Source: Spirometra erinaceieuropaei (lineage: Eukaryota > Platyhelminthes > Cestoda > Diphyllobothriidea > Diphyllobothriidae). Taken from it: DNA of 64,000 nucleotides. The position numbers and the translations under genes were made by a program. The stretch lies in contig CACRXP010000616.1 of NCBI GenBank assembly GCA_902702965.1, positions 233,468 to 297,467 of the forward strand, given 5' to 3'. The notes beneath the pieces were generated by a model that ran no database searches, was not told the origin of the DNA, and was given only the letters and a program-made list of their open reading frames with translations. Of this stretch, positions 14,101 through 24,329 are shown in pieces (within the stretch, counting starts at the first letter, position 1; every line of letters starts with the position of its first letter).

Positions 14101-17100
14101 CCACCTAAAATTGTGTAAAGATGAGTCCTGATAGGAGACCGCGATCGCCTCTGGATGAGAATAGACTGTTGTATCTGAGCGTCTCCAGCTACATCAGGAT
14201 TATGCATTAGTTTTCGCAGTTAGTCGGCAATATCTCCGACCTTGTAATATCTGGGATCGGAAAATAAGTGCGGCTGCTCGCCGATCGTAGCAGTCGACCG
14301 CTTCATATGGAAACTAACGTTTTAGTCGCTCTACAATTTAGAATGTTTGGTTACGATTGCAGAACCGAATATAGACGTCCCGCTTTATCTTGACCCCCTG
14401 ATCTATCACCGAGTGATATATACAATGACGGATCTGGTGGTTTTGAGGCAAAATCCACTTTCAAAGACGGGACAACTTTATCTCGGAAGTCACTATTTCA
14501 CTTATCTTTATCTTTCTTTTGATTCCGTCCCTGCCTGATATTATTGACTCGTTCTGCGGTGTATGCCTCCGTCCTTTCCCTTGTCTAGCCTATTTGTCGG
14601 GCACTTCTTCTTCTTTGAATTGCCTTGCGCTTATGCGTACGCAACTTCAGAAATGAAATTACAGTCGGATATTTTGATTGACGGCCTCCTTATCTAACGG
14701 TCGTCCCTACGATTCAAGGGTTTACTTTTATAAAACATGTCTTCCATATTACTCACTGGCCTGTTCTTTTCACCTCAATCCGCTGAATAGTACCATAGTC
14801 AAGTACTTTATAAAGTGGTCGAACATTGTGCACTACAGTTCAAAGTTCATTTTTGTCTCCGCCAGTGAAGGGGCTGTGGACGCCGTGGTCAGAGTGGTCG
14901 GACTGCGTCGCAAACGTCAAAAGGCGGGTTCGTAGGTGTGTTAACCCCTTTCAGGAATCCTCAACTGCTGAATGTCGTGGTCCTGCGCAGGAGGCGGTAC
15001 CGTGTGAATCAGCCTCGCTCTTGCGTCCAGGTATGTTCGGCGTATCTGCATGCATCTTTCTGATCCCCTCCACTGTCCCCTAAACGGACGCTCAGCATGC
15101 ATTAGTCTGACTGCGCTAAGTCTGTGTGGGTCCGTAACTACTGTCCCCCACACGTACGGCACGCGTAAGACAGAGGTCCAAACAACACGGGTTACTGCAT
15201 GCAATCCTATCAGTCAGCCGAAAGTCTCCGAAAAGGCCAATAGTGCATGGAAGAGGAAAGGGAGATAGAGACTGGTACTGAGATATCCTTCTCATGACAA
15301 TTTAGCTCACTGCTTACCTTAGCAAATCTGACGACTGAAACCACCGTGGATCGCTAAAGGTCATGCTTAAAGGTTTGCTAGCTGGTGTTTTAACCCGGTC
15401 ATTTTTGAAAAGAAGGTCAAACCTTAGTGGAGCCTTCTGTTACCTGAAGAGCGTTCATGATTAATAACGTTAATCTATACCGTAGCGCCACTCTACCACC
15501 TAGCATAATTATATTCACAGTACATATTGACATATTTTACCTCAAACGAAACCGTTTTGCACATGGTTGTTCCAAATTGCGTGACTGACTCAATCCGTCA
15601 TTTTTTCCCTTCCAAGCGAAGTGTAAGATTGACAGATTCAGTATTGTTTATTCCTCGCCAAACCTATAGAAGCAGTCATGCAAGTTAACTACTTCCCCTT
15701 ATTTGTAGTTTGTGGAGTGCGATTGACCAGGCCTTTTCGAAATTTCGGCGGTAAGTGCGGTAGTGAGTGGAGTCGGGTCAGTAAGCGGAATTTCAACAGA
15801 TGGCCCAGTCCGTCCCAGTCTTTCGAAGGCAAATAACGGGAATTAGTTAACGTGTACAGCTATTTCTACAGAGTGGTCTACTCAAGGAAAATAACCATGC
15901 TTTCTGTACTGCGTAAACGTACAGTATTATTTTTAGGCTGTACAAAAAAAATAAAGGATGAAAAGCCCTCCGGAACTGGTCTCATTCATCCCAGTTCGGT
16001 CCTACCGTTAACATGGGAGTATGGACAAACAGGGGGCTCTGTGCTGGAACTCCAAAGCGAAAAGTAATTACCAATATCCTATCCTGCCCTAAGGACAGAT
16101 GAGTGAACGTTAATCCCTTCAACTCCCTCCGATCTCAGTTGACATGGCGTGAACCCACGTTTCAAGTGGTAGGGCGTCTAACTCAACTTCTCGATGACAA
16201 AATGGACGGGCCAAAATCTAAGGTCCTCCAGTCCTTCAGTTTGGTTGTTGCTGGTAGCTAACGGCAAACAGGCCAACAATGGGCATCCCAGTGGCCCTGA
16301 CTTTGTAAATTGCACTACTCGATCAGTTATTTGCACAGTCCATGCAAATACTGACCATCTGCCTACAGCGGAATATTCCATTTACCATAAAACGCCATCG
16401 TTGCACTTTATGCGTTTTCACACAAGCACGCCAGCGAATTGTAAAGTCCGAGACCACATTATTTGCTGCTCAGTAAGCACCCAGTAAACGATTGTTTCCT
16501 ACGGAGTACAACACGGACACACGCAGTCGCCGTGGTGTCCTTGAGTTTTGTTATGCATTATTGAACTTAACCAAAACAAGAAATAGGCCTCTCTGGTCCC
16601 CACGAATCTGACTCTCTGGTGTCCGATGTGATTCAATAAGACCTCTGGCTGTTATCAGGCTCTGAATTGACGAAAATTTGGTCACGACATTCTTTTAAAG
16701 ACGAAAGTACAAACAGAATATTATTGCAGAATGAAATTAATGACCCAAGATCTAAATCGTCAATCATTTTCCAACGTTTGAATTGGATGTTACCTATTGG
16801 TTTGCTACTGAATAAAGCACACACCTCTTCTTCAGAAGCTGCTCTTCACCCATCGAAGGCGGACAAGATGATCGATCCTCGTAGGCACCAATCCAACACG
16901 CGGATCGACAAAGAACTGATCCTCTTTTCTTGTATTGGTGGCCTTATTGGTTCTGTCCTGGCATCTCTGGTCTTTCTCTTTCTGTTCTTTATCCGATTTC
17001 GGAAAAAAAAGCATAACAGGGCTGTTCCAAATCGATTGTCATGGACCCCGTTTGTCCCGCGGGATCAGGCCTTTTTGGAGTCCCAGCTTCGAAGTTCACT

Positions 17101-17305
17101 TATAGGTTCTGAGTCCCTTTACCCCCACCCAAATTACATCGGAATGCCTCGACAACCAAGAACAGAGGCGTCCTCCGAGCTCGCAAGTGTAACCATGTCT
17201 TCAGGCACTCGTTACGAATTCCTGCCCACTGCCGCCGCAAAGGTTGCAAACTACAATGACGACAACATGGCCCACTACGATCGTCTAGAAGACTCTCCTG
17301 TCTGA
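4918..17305 (+). CDS. Class-5-like semaphorin, spliced, 5'-partial (gene overview)
   Basis: Six exons (4918-5150, 7895-8428, 8617-8694, 12940-13390, 14866-15030, 16836-17305) join without a frame conflict: junction phases are 0/0, 0/0, 0/0, 1/1 and 1/1, each with GT and AG at the ends. The joined partial product is about 643 residues: second half of a sema beta-propeller, PSI domain, two thrombospondin type-1 repeats, one transmembrane helix and a ~100-residue cytoplasmic tail. Sema plus PSI plus TSRs plus a transmembrane segment is the layout of class 5 semaphorins, cell-surface guidance cues that signal through plexins. Known class 5 members usually carry more TSRs (about seven in vertebrates); only two are visible here. 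The N-terminal half of the sema domain and the signal peptide were not found. Family assignment is strong; orthology is inference. Confidence 0.88.
5151..7894 (+). other. Semaphorin intron
   Basis: Bounded by the donor at 5151 and the acceptor ending at 7894. Several short open frames exist (for example 5637-5909, which is hydrophobic), but none has a recognisable motif or a splice context that fits the phase-0 junction. A two-copy tandem motif, roughly TATCTCAGAAAACAAGA, lies at 7377-7415. Confidence 0.6.
7895..8428 (+). CDS. Semaphorin exon: C-terminal blades of sema domain
   Basis: A strong polypyrimidine tract with TTTAG precedes 7895. The frame then stays open for 178 codons to a donor GTCAGT at 8429. 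It starts CEKFSSGNLTEEE and continues with YLRRHIPVLPIFG, like the sema segment where a cysteine precedes an arginine/histidine-rich helix (FIRKHPLMD in relatives). A strand STVLWLGMEDQLLQLV then resembles the VLFLGTEDGRVLK blade. Both ends are phase 0, so it joins the exons on either side. An alternative donor at 8405 (GTGATT, also phase 0) would remove eight residues. The second half of the exon, rich in Ser, Thr and Gln, has no clear counterpart and may be a lineage-specific insertion. Confidence 0.72.
8617..8694 (+). CDS. Semaphorin small exon: last sema strands
   Basis: A 26-codon exon lies between TTTTTACAG (AG at 8615-8616) and donor GTGAGC at 8695, phase 0 on both sides. It encodes LRAFYNNNVFLLKL followed by NDQQLFLSCVRL. 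Joined to the next exon it gives a run of alternating hydrophobic residues leading into LFVTTSASVYRL, as expected for the last blade before the PSI domain. The exon is short, so it rests mainly on splice phase and position. Confidence 0.68.
8695..12939 (+). other. Semaphorin intron with repeats
   Basis: A 4.2-kb intron inferred from the phase-0 donor at 8695 and the acceptor at 12939. It contains a short tandem repeat of about 12 bp near 10,080-10,115 (ATGCCATGCAGCG units) and the foldback element at 11.3-11.7 kb. A second telomere-like patch lies near 12,650-12,690. I saw no further exon. Confidence 0.6.
11312..11710. mobile_element. Foldback/MITE-like element with telomere-like filler
   Basis: The left end (11312-11360) contains CTATATGGCCGCCTAAACAG followed by GACACG. 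The right end (about 11660-11710) holds its inverted, slightly diverged copy, read as CGTGTCCTGTTTAGGGGCC then ATATAAG. The arms are about 45 bp each and enclose ~300 bp. The interior is dominated by degenerate CCCTAAC/CCTTAACC-type units, like flatworm telomeric (TTAGGG)n. No coding capacity is visible, so it would be non-autonomous. I did not identify a target-site duplication. Confidence 0.6.
12940..13390 (+). CDS. Semaphorin exon: end of sema, PSI domain, first TSR
   Basis: The acceptor TTTACATAG ends at 12939 and the donor GTGAGT begins at 13391 (phase 1). The first residues, LFVTTSASVYRL, are the final sema strand. Next comes a PSI domain with the typical cysteine pattern DICDSYKTSTAC, then ADPHCAW and AAC. 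After a linker, GGWSEWRPC opens a thrombospondin type-1 repeat. Its remainder (TCVCRTC and a final SQC) lacks the usual CSxxCG core. It resembles the atypical TSR found in the middle of vertebrate SEMA5 proteins. PSI domains position the sema propeller; TSRs bind glycosaminoglycans and matrix partners. Confidence 0.9.
13391..14865 (+). other. Semaphorin intron
   Basis: Lies between the two TSR exons, phase 1. It contains a C10 homopolymer near 13,684 and no recognised coding or repeat feature. Confidence 0.65.
14866..15030 (+). CDS. Semaphorin exon: second TSR
   Basis: The exon starts after CCGCCAG (AG at 14864-14865) and ends before donor GTATGT at 15031; it is phase 1 on both sides and 165 nt long. 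It encodes LWTPWSEWSDC, then RRVRRC, AECRGP and AVPCE. This is a canonical TSR with the W-x2-W-x2-W ladder, an arginine strand and paired cysteines. The first cysteine is not followed by a CG motif, as in the last TSR of vertebrate SEMA5 proteins. The two tryptophan motifs are candidate C-mannosylation sites, by family knowledge. Confidence 0.92.
15031..16835 (+). other. Semaphorin intron
   Basis: Lies between the second TSR and the transmembrane exon, phase 1. I searched it for further W-x2-W-x2-C TSR openings and found none. A 42-nt candidate microexon at 15709-15750 is discussed under rejected items. Confidence 0.6.
16836..17305 (+). CDS. Semaphorin last exon: transmembrane helix and cytoplasmic tail
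   Basis: The acceptor CTTCTTCAG ends at 16835 and the incoming phase is 1, matching the preceding exon. After a ~30-residue juxtamembrane stretch, a hydrophobic helix runs from ELILFSCIGGLIGS through ASLVFLFLFF. It contains small-xxx-small spacing that could favour dimerisation, and it is followed by a stop-transfer cluster RFRKKKH. The ~100-residue tail is rich in Ser, Pro and Tyr, including HYDRLEDSPV just before the TGA at 17303-17305. I recognise no conserved motif in the tail. The open frame extends back to 16667, but that part is probably intron read-through. Confidence 0.85.
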
Positions 17306-18080
17306 CAAATGCCGTTTGATGATGGCCTTCAGGTCAGTTCGTTGGTTCATTATAGGTTTTTCCAAGATTTTCCCCTTTATTCCAGTCCTACACTTCTTCC
17401 CTTCCTACTGTGCCTTTGCTTCGACTCTCTAAAAACGACACCAGTTTGTCCTGTAAATTCGGCCGCCAATGATTTCGCAGGAATACAATCAACAGTTGGG
17501 TATGGCTCAAAGGCCTTTTATACTTTCCCCGTCGACAAGAAGACCTCGAAACTAGTACCCTCCGCCTTTGTCCCCCGCGCCATTTTTATCCTCCGGAAAA
17601 CACGTGTCTTTTTCTTTTGCTCCCACTCACCAACCATATTTGCACCTTTCATGCAGAATTGTATTTTTATACACATCTTCTGCGCAAGGCATTCACGTTC
17701 GGTCCCTTCGTCAGTCAGAACTAGATGCCTGTGACAGGGGCCTTTATTAACGTTCGGAGAAGTATTATTCGTTCAGGCAACTTCTGTGTCAAGAAACAGA
17801 AACTGCCGATCGTTTTTATTCTGTACCAACTTATAATACAGTACGCAATAGAGGCGGAATTGTTCTGGGTTAGCAGTCTTTGGAATCATGTATTAAATCA
17901 ACACTTTTAATCAACGCACAAAGCAACTTGTAGTTGAAAGCGCCGATGCACTCGGTCATAGTTGTACATATTCTTTATTAAAGTTATTCTATACGTTTCT
18001 CGTTCTTGCAATCCAGTGGCCACTCTTGCCGTAAGAACGTTCTTCGTCAATTTGAGGACCGGACGAATGCTGCAGATAAA
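17306..18080 (+). other. Semaphorin 3' UTR and flank
   Basis: Follows the TGA at 17305. No AATAAA signal stands out, so the transcript end cannot be placed. The open frames here carry no recognisable domain. Confidence 0.4.
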
Positions 18081-18089
18081 GACTGTTTG

Positions 18090-18400
18090 GCAGCTTTGCT
18101 ATTGGCAGAATGGCATTGCCGACAAAGACAAGGGAGACTGGAATGGCCATTTCTGGCTTATTAGCCGTCGTCAGCCAGCCATACCCAGCCCCGAAGTGTG
18201 GAACATCCGAGGCTCGAATTCGCGACCTTTTATTCAGAAGTCAACGCCTCTAACCACTGGGCCACGAGCCCGTTGCCTTGTCGGTTTCGATCGGGTATAT
18301 ACAATGGTAAGGGACGCTCACCGATCGTCCATGCGGAACTCACTCGTTCCGTTGTGCCTTGCTATTGTTGGACCTATTAGACACGTGTCATGGTGTGCCT
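18090..18400 (-). repeat. tRNA-like SINE copy (family S)
   Basis: Read on the minus strand, the order is: an AAGGCACAACGGAACGAGTG block, then GTGGCCCAGTGGTTAGAGGC (pol III A-box-like), then GGTCGCGAATTCGAGCC (B-box-like). The body follows (GGCTGACGACGGCTAATAAG and GGCCATTCCAGTCTCCC), ending in CATTCTGCC. The spaced A and B boxes indicate a tRNA-derived SINE. A related copy lies at 62.5-62.8 kb with the AAGGCACAACGG block at the opposite end. Confidence 0.7.
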
Positions 18401-18662
18401 CCCAGATCTGAACGAACAGGTACACAGGGCAGTAGATATGGACTGATCCATATTCTCCTGTCACTCATCGTGCAGATGATATTGTTAGTATTTCTTTTAC
18501 TCGCTGGGTAACGAGTGAGGTGTGTGCTCAACCGGTCACTGTGCTAAATCAGCTACTGCTCATGATTTGTGCGAATGCTCACATTCCAAGAAACTTGGTC
18601 TAATGACCGTCTTATCTTTTGTTGCCAGAACCATACAGCCTGATGTCACGTGCACCGACGGC

Positions 18663-18858
18663 ACAGTAAAGTTGTGTTCGAACGTCAACATGTTGGGTGT
18701 TTCATCAAACAAGTGGCTTTTAAATGTAAACAGATAATAAAACGTGGTCTTGTACTTAAATGCAGGCCAGCGGTCCATACAAAAAGACTCAACTAATAAG
18801 ACCAAATGGAGGGGTGGCGAAACAAGCGAAGATCTGGGTATATACTTCAACACACCCA
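18663..18858 (+). mobile_element. Non-LTR family 1 fragment, RT C-terminal part
   Basis: The + strand reads VKLCSNVNMLGVSSNKWLLN, then a stop, then LYLNAGQRS and SEDLGIYFN. This aligns with the family 1 ORF2 segment KLQSNINKLCAWPNRWLLKF followed by VVLHLNTGR and RDLGVW. The fragment is short, with stops and both ends truncated. Confidence 0.65.
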
Positions 18859-18859
18859 A

Positions 18860-20045
18860 GGGAGAAAGGCAGAGCCTCTAAAAACCTTATTTATAGACTT
18901 TCACTAGAAAATGCGTGCATACGTTTACATAGTTAAGTGGAAACATTATATAATTCATCGTCGAGTTAGCGCATAGCCACCAAAACGTTATCAAGTGCTC
19001 TTTAAGATTTCAGAACGCTCGCCACCTGGACAACGGGATTGGGTAGTTTGCTGCACTACCCAATCATCCGGTGGGAGAAGAATTTGGCTTATTCTTCAAG
19101 TTTCGCGTACTTTTTCCTCAGACTGTACCAGTTATTCTGGAGATTTGTCGCTTGTGTCAGTTCAAAGTAGTCGGCCAATTGAAGTGTACAATCCTCTTCT
19201 CTGACAACTTTGAAGATATGATCATATATCTTCTGTAATAAATATTAAGGAGAGGAAAAATTCTAAGCTTTCTAGTCGTCCGCTTTATGGTAGGCATTTC
19301 AGCCCGCAGACCAGTTTGATCACCTTTCGCTAAACATTCTCCAAAACAGCGTAGTTTCGCTTCATCCAGGGGTGCCACGCCTGAACGTAATATTCAAACA
19401 TCGGCCGGAGAAATGCTCCAAACATTTGGCCAAAAAACTCTCCGTCAAAGTGTAGGAAGGATCTTCTGACGTACCCAGGATGCCCATAGCTTTATTTGCT
19501 ATCCTATGACAGTGAGACGAAAGTTTGTGAGAGGACGTCATCCACACGCCTAGGCCTCGAGTTGGTGACCTCCGATGAAATACATATATTTCAATCTCAC
19601 CACCTTTTTGTAACAAGACCTTAGATGTATGACTTGGCATTCGCAGAAATTAAGGGCAAGAAGTTACTTATCACACCATTGTTGTAATCGATTCAAGTTA
19701 TTTTGCAAATTCTGCCCATCTTCTGACTTTTCTATTGAACTCCATATCTCTACGTCTTCGACGAACATTACTTTTCCGCAGATTGGGCAATCCGGACAGT
19801 CATTCACATATGACAAAAACAGGATGGGACCTAGAACGCTCCCATGCGGAATCCCGCTGTGAACAGTTTCCCACTCCGAAATGACGTCAGCAATACAAAC
19901 ACGCTGACGTCTGCCCGGGAGAAATCCCGCCAGCCATTTCAGTAGGCTGCTTGCTACACTCATCTGTCGCCGTTTATATATTAACCGTCTGTTCGAAACC
20001 CCGTCGGAGGCTTTGTTGGAGTCAATGTGGACCTCTACTTACTGA
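18860..20045 (-). mobile_element. Non-LTR family 1 copy, degenerate, 5'-truncated
   Basis: Read on the minus strand from 20045, it holds the end of the RT A-region (DSNKASDGVSNR), GIPHGSVLGPILFLSYVND, and a catalytic site changed from FADD to FVED. Next come the thumb region and the C-terminal segment RGLGVWMTSSHKLSSHCHRI and LCQRYFGR-like remnants. The conserved 3' end GGCTCTGCCTTTCTCCCTT lies near 18,850-18,870. Several frameshifts are present. It starts inside the RT, so it is 5'-truncated, and it cannot be active. Confidence 0.8.
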
Positions 20046-20659
20046 CAAGTCTAGAGCAAAAACAAGGGACCTGACGATTAATAGGACTAGAAAAGACTAA
20101 TAGAAAACTAATTAGTACTGCAAATTGGATCAGAAATACGCTTTAAAGATTTCCTTCGGAACTTTTTGGACGATCTCGCTTGAAAGACAAAATGCCCTCG
20201 ATGGCGCAGTGCGCAAAGGAAGGTACTAACCTTGCTAGACCCTATCCCGCGAAACTGATGGGGCTTGCTTTACTCGATCTATCATGAAGACAGGCAAAAC
20301 AAATTCTGATTTGGACAGACCGGGTTTCCCGAATCAGGGCTATTCGCCTCTGGCAAAGAACACTTTCGCATTTGCAAAAACTGCATGTAACAGTTCCACC
20401 GTCATAAGCAACGCTCGCCGTTCTTCTATGAGGTAGGCTCAAGAGTGTTCTCTTCGGTACGAGTTTGTTTGAGGCGAAGCAGACGTATGCAGTCACTAGT
20501 TTTTGATGCCGAAAGAAAGTCAACACAACCGAAGGCTAGTTTGAGTGCAGAAACTGACAGAGCTAAACAGTCCACATAGGCGTACCACAAAATACCTGGT
20601 CCTGGCTCATTTGTGGAACACTTGATATGCCTAAGATATCCGATCCTCATCATTCAGTA
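20046..20659. other. No recognised feature
   Basis: Short open frames on the minus strand (20242-20653) show no similarity I can recognise. The stretch lies between two family 1 remnants. Confidence 0.4.
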
Positions 20660-21349
20660 TATATAAGGGAGATATGCAGAGCCTTGGAAAACCCTTTTTA
20701 CAGATAGACGGATGAAAGGCATGCACATATTTATATAACAGTTATTCTAATTGAGTAAATACTTGGCCATCAAGCATAAATTTATCAAGTGTTTTTTAAA
20801 GGTCTCAACGTTTTCCGCCAAGACAACGGAGTTTAGCAAATCATTCCATCCTCCAGCCAGCCGATGGGAGAAGAAATCGGCCCGCACTTCAAGTTTGGCA
20901 TATTTTATCTTCAATCTGTATTGGTGACCTCGAAAATTAGTCAGTTGTGTCAGTTCGAAGAAATCATCAAACTGAAGAGCACAGTCTAGCCCTCTGACGA
21001 TCCTAAAGGTCATGATCATATCCCTTCTGCACTGTCTCTAAGACAGAAGGAATATTTCTAGCTTTTCCAGGCGTCTTTCCTTATTTAAGCAGCTTAATCC
21101 GCCGACCAGTTAGGTTGCTCTTCGTTGTACTTTCTTCAACGGTGTGTAATCTTCTTTTGTCCAGGGACACCATGCCTGAATGCAACATTCCAAAATTGGC
21201 CGAACAAATGTTCCAAATATCGGCCAAAAAGTTCTTCGTAAAAATTGAGAAAGGATCTCCTGATTGCGCCTAGGATACCCATGGCCTTCCTTGATGCCTT
21301 GGTGCAGTGAGCCGACGGTTCGAGAGTTGACGTCATCAGCATTCTGTAT
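20660..21349 (-). mobile_element. Non-LTR family 1 copy, RT C-terminal fragment
   Basis: On the minus strand it reads CTKASRKAMGILGAIRRSF, then an RPILECCIQAWCPW-like motif, KKVQRRAT and TFRIVRGLDCALQFDDFFEL. It ends with RADFFSHRLAGGWNDL. This is the thumb and C-terminal part of family 1 ORF2 in at least two frames. The 3' end near 20,665-20,690 keeps the GGCTCTGC motif. Confidence 0.8.
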
Positions 21350-23340
21350 ATGGAAAAGGACAAGATAAGCCTTCGTGCAGTACATTGCAGCAAGATAGTG
21401 AATGTAAAAACCCCAATGCCGGAGCAAGTAGGTCATATGAAAATCCATGTCCATTACACCCCATGCCGGGCAAAAACCAGTCTTATGTCGATGTTCCATC
21501 GTCCGCCGGGAGCACCATATTGGCGCTTTATCGTCCTAGCGCGGATTAAACAGCAGTGAGCTCCTCCACAAATCGTAAGCAAAATATTGTAATAAGGGGT
21601 GCACCAGAGTCCACAAACTGCATTCAGAAGAGACGCGTGATGTACGACCTAGGCCTTCTTCATCAATATGCCAGTGCCGTCCTGAAGGATAGGAAAATCG
21701 TTACTGTAAAAAGAGCTTTCCGACTAGGCAAAACCGACCCAGGTCGTGAACTGAAAACATTCTCAAGATCCCTTTAAGTTATTTTAGAAAACGAAGCCCA
21801 AGCAACACTTCTGTTAAAAGGTAGAACTGCCTTACGAAGCTCGCACAAGGAAGTGTTTTTCAACCAGACTATGAACCGAGGGAAAGCCTGTAAATAAGAG
21901 AACTGAGATCAGAATTGAAGGAGAGAGCTGGCAGATGAGAGAAAGGGCTGAACACCAAAGATGGACAAATAGTCCAAGATAATAAATCTTTCCTGTGGTC
22001 AAAACCTGTCACAATAAATGCAGACCTCTACGATAAAACAATCATTGTAGGTTATTTCCGCAAATTTACAAAGCCTCTGCAACAAACTCGACGCACTCAT
22101 GAACATAGTTGATGAATTTAAACCAGACATTATGGCTTTCACAGAAACGTGACTTATGGAAGATATCACAGATTCAGAAATACCACTTAGAGAATATACA
22201 CAATTCAGGGGGGAACAGGCTCCGCGAGGAGGAGGAGGAGGAGGAGGAGGAGTATTGATTTATGTCACTTGCAAGCTAATCTCTTTGGCTAATGCATAAA
22301 GTCTGGTACGGGATGTGGAACTGCTAAGCCTTACCACATCTTCTAGGACTGTCCGATCACTGATGCTCTCGATGGTGTGCCGTTCACCTAACCAAACTTC
22401 TGACCAAGACCTCATGCTCATAACTGGACTACACAAAGCCAGTGAGAAGAAGGGTGTCCTTATCGTTGAAGATTTCAACGCCCCTGACATTGACTGGAAA
22501 CTGATGACCAAGTTAAGGCGTCCCTCCTTTCAAAATTCTAACAGTCCGTCTCCACCCGAGAAACTATTTCTATGTAGATAGAGAGATAGATAGATAGATA
22601 ATTTTTATTAAAGACCCGTCGGGGTCCCATCTATCCGTTCGACAACCAACGTCTCCTGTCAGTGCCCTCCCCCCTATCTACCCCCCTTTATCGATGAACC
22701 ACTCTCCTTATCGACCTTAGTTAGGGCCGAACTACTCCGACTGAAACCTGTCAAATCACCTGGTCCAGATAAAATTCCAACACCAGCACCTCGTGAACTT
22801 GCTAATGAACTGTGCGAACCATTGTCCGCAATATTTCAAAAGTCATTTTAAGAAGGCGAACTTCCGGAAGAAGGGAGGTGCGCAGTCATCATTCCGACCC
22901 ATAAAGGAGGCTCACGACTTGATTGCGGAAATTATCGTCCCCTTAGTCTTACCTGTATCCCGTGTGAACGCATTATCAAAAGACACTTGATGCAATACCT
23001 GAAAAAAAAAAACAAAATATTGCGCGATGTCCAACATGGCTTTCGTCCAGGACGATCCTGCCTAACGCATGTCCTTTACTCTCACGAGAAACGGACAAGG
23101 GTAACCGATAAGGGTTATCCAGTAGATGTCATATTTCTCGACTTCAAGAAGGCCTTTGATAGTGTCCCACACAGGCTTCTTTTACGGAAGATCTAAGATG
23201 TAGGAATTCAAGGAAAAACTTTCAAATGGATCAAGAGTTTTCTGACCTCCAGAGTACAAGGTGTCGTCGTTTGGTAACTCTCTCTCTCTCTCTCGGAATG
23301 GGCAGAGGTGGAAATTGATGTTTCACAGGGTTCTGTTTTA
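21350..23340 (+). mobile_element. Non-LTR family 1 copy with internal deletion, degenerate
   Basis: On the + strand, ORF1 sequence begins near 21,350 and continues through NRKQNIVIRGAPESTNC and VKRAFRLGKTDPGRELK. It then passes into endonuclease sequence (MAFTET, followed by a stop in place of the next residue, and DFNAPDIDWK). It jumps directly to the linker (RRPSF, NSPSPPEKL), missing roughly 0.8 kb relative to the intact copy. The RT then runs QHGFRPGRSCLTHVLYSHEK and FLDFKKAFDSVPHRLLLRKI to about 23,340. A short (TC)n run at 23,279-23,294 replaces normal sequence. Many stops and frameshifts are present. Confidence 0.85.
22577..22635 (-). mobile_element. Nested minimal 3'-end insertion of a family 2-type element
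   Basis: The interrupting sequence is a (GATA)n tract followed by AATTTTTATTAAAGACCCG and TCGGGGTCCCAT. This is the exact 3' terminus of the elements at 27.1 and 43.5 kb. Family 1 sequence resumes directly afterwards with CTATCCGTTCGACAACCAAC. It is an extreme 5' truncation, leaving only ~40 bp plus the tail microsatellite. Confidence 0.75.
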
Positions 23341-23410
23341 AAATGGAATAGAATTGCTTTGTTATAGCGTCCCTTGGGTACTGTCAGTCCCCTTTGAACT
23401 CAGGAACAAA
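23335..23410 (+). repeat. Short dispersed repeat shared with 38.2 kb
   Basis: AATAGAATTGCTTTGTTATA, then CTGTCAGTCCCC and TTGAACTCAGGA, parallels AATAGAATAGGTATATTATA, CTGACAGTCCCCC and TTGAAACACAGGA at about 38,246-38,305. Identity is roughly three quarters by eye. The family is not recognised. Confidence 0.5.
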
Positions 23411-24329
23411 ACCTAAAACAAACTCATCCATTTCGAGTGCACTTTGACTTCATCTGTTTAGGGTGTCTGTTTAGCCAATAGAGCGCGAATCGAGAGTTAT
23501 CAAAAACCTGAGTTCCAAGTCAAAACACTCGCAAATGTTTTAAAAAGAGCGCTATGTACAATATAAAAATTGAGATGTGCAGTATGGTAGTTTTTGGGCA
23601 TGCATAATATGTCCCTCATGGAAATTGAAGAACTTTGATATCAGCCTGAACTTGAAATTATTTTCGAGTTGAATAAATTTGGGTGTCTTCAGGTTGCCGG
23701 TTGTCAGCCTACCTGGTCAGCTGCTAAGGGGCGGTTGCACAGTTCGTTCGTGTTTTTCAGGATGCTTGCCATAGTTTTCTGGACTAAGAGCTGGAAAAGA
23801 TGAATATTCATCAGTAGTAAGAAACATTCAATGGTAAGTCACAATCAAAGCTGTCTAAACAATATTGAATCATGTAGCATATGGTTTCTGTGAATGGGAC
23901 ATTATAGGAGTAGTGATCGACTGTTTACTATGATCTAATATAGTTGTATCTATGTTTAATATGGCCTTAATATAGACTTACGCACAACTAATTTGCAGGG
24001 TTTTATCGAAAGGGATGTTATTATTAGCTTCTTAAGGCATATTTAGTGTCAGGTGACATAGCCGATAGAAACGATAAAGGAAGGACAGGAAGAATCTTCT
24101 TATCTGTTCTATGATGTCTATCACTATCTGCATAATGATGATGTCTTTCATAAATTTGATTGCATGTAGTGCTATGTTCCGGTATTATTCAAGCGGAAGG
24201 CATCATCAGAGCCCATTTGGACCAAATTCTATATCAAAAAATTGGCCTGAGATATGTCCTATCTTACTCATTAATAAATGTGTATGCCGAAGAACATTGA
24301 GCAATAATTTAGGAGTGGTAAAACGTACA
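23411..24329. other. No recognised feature
   Basis: AT-rich spacer between retroelement remnants. The open frame at 24111-24335 is hydrophobic and has no motif I recognise. Confidence 0.4.

Noticed and set aside
15709..15750. 42-nt candidate microexon in the semaphorin (phase 1 both sides, reading CGVRLTRPFRNFG)
   Set aside because: It fits the splice phase and vaguely resembles the CGxxxRTR part of a TSR, but no W-x2-W opening precedes it and no closing cysteines follow. The flanking exons already join well without it.
16667..16835. Upstream extension of the transmembrane exon's open frame
   Set aside because: The phase-1 acceptor at 16835 joins perfectly to the second TSR exon. The extension has no recognisable content.
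18198..18270. Possible functional tRNA gene
   Set aside because: A- and B-box-like motifs are present, but spacing and surrounding sequence match a repeat copy at 62.5 kb, and no cloverleaf with a standard anticodon arm could be drawn.
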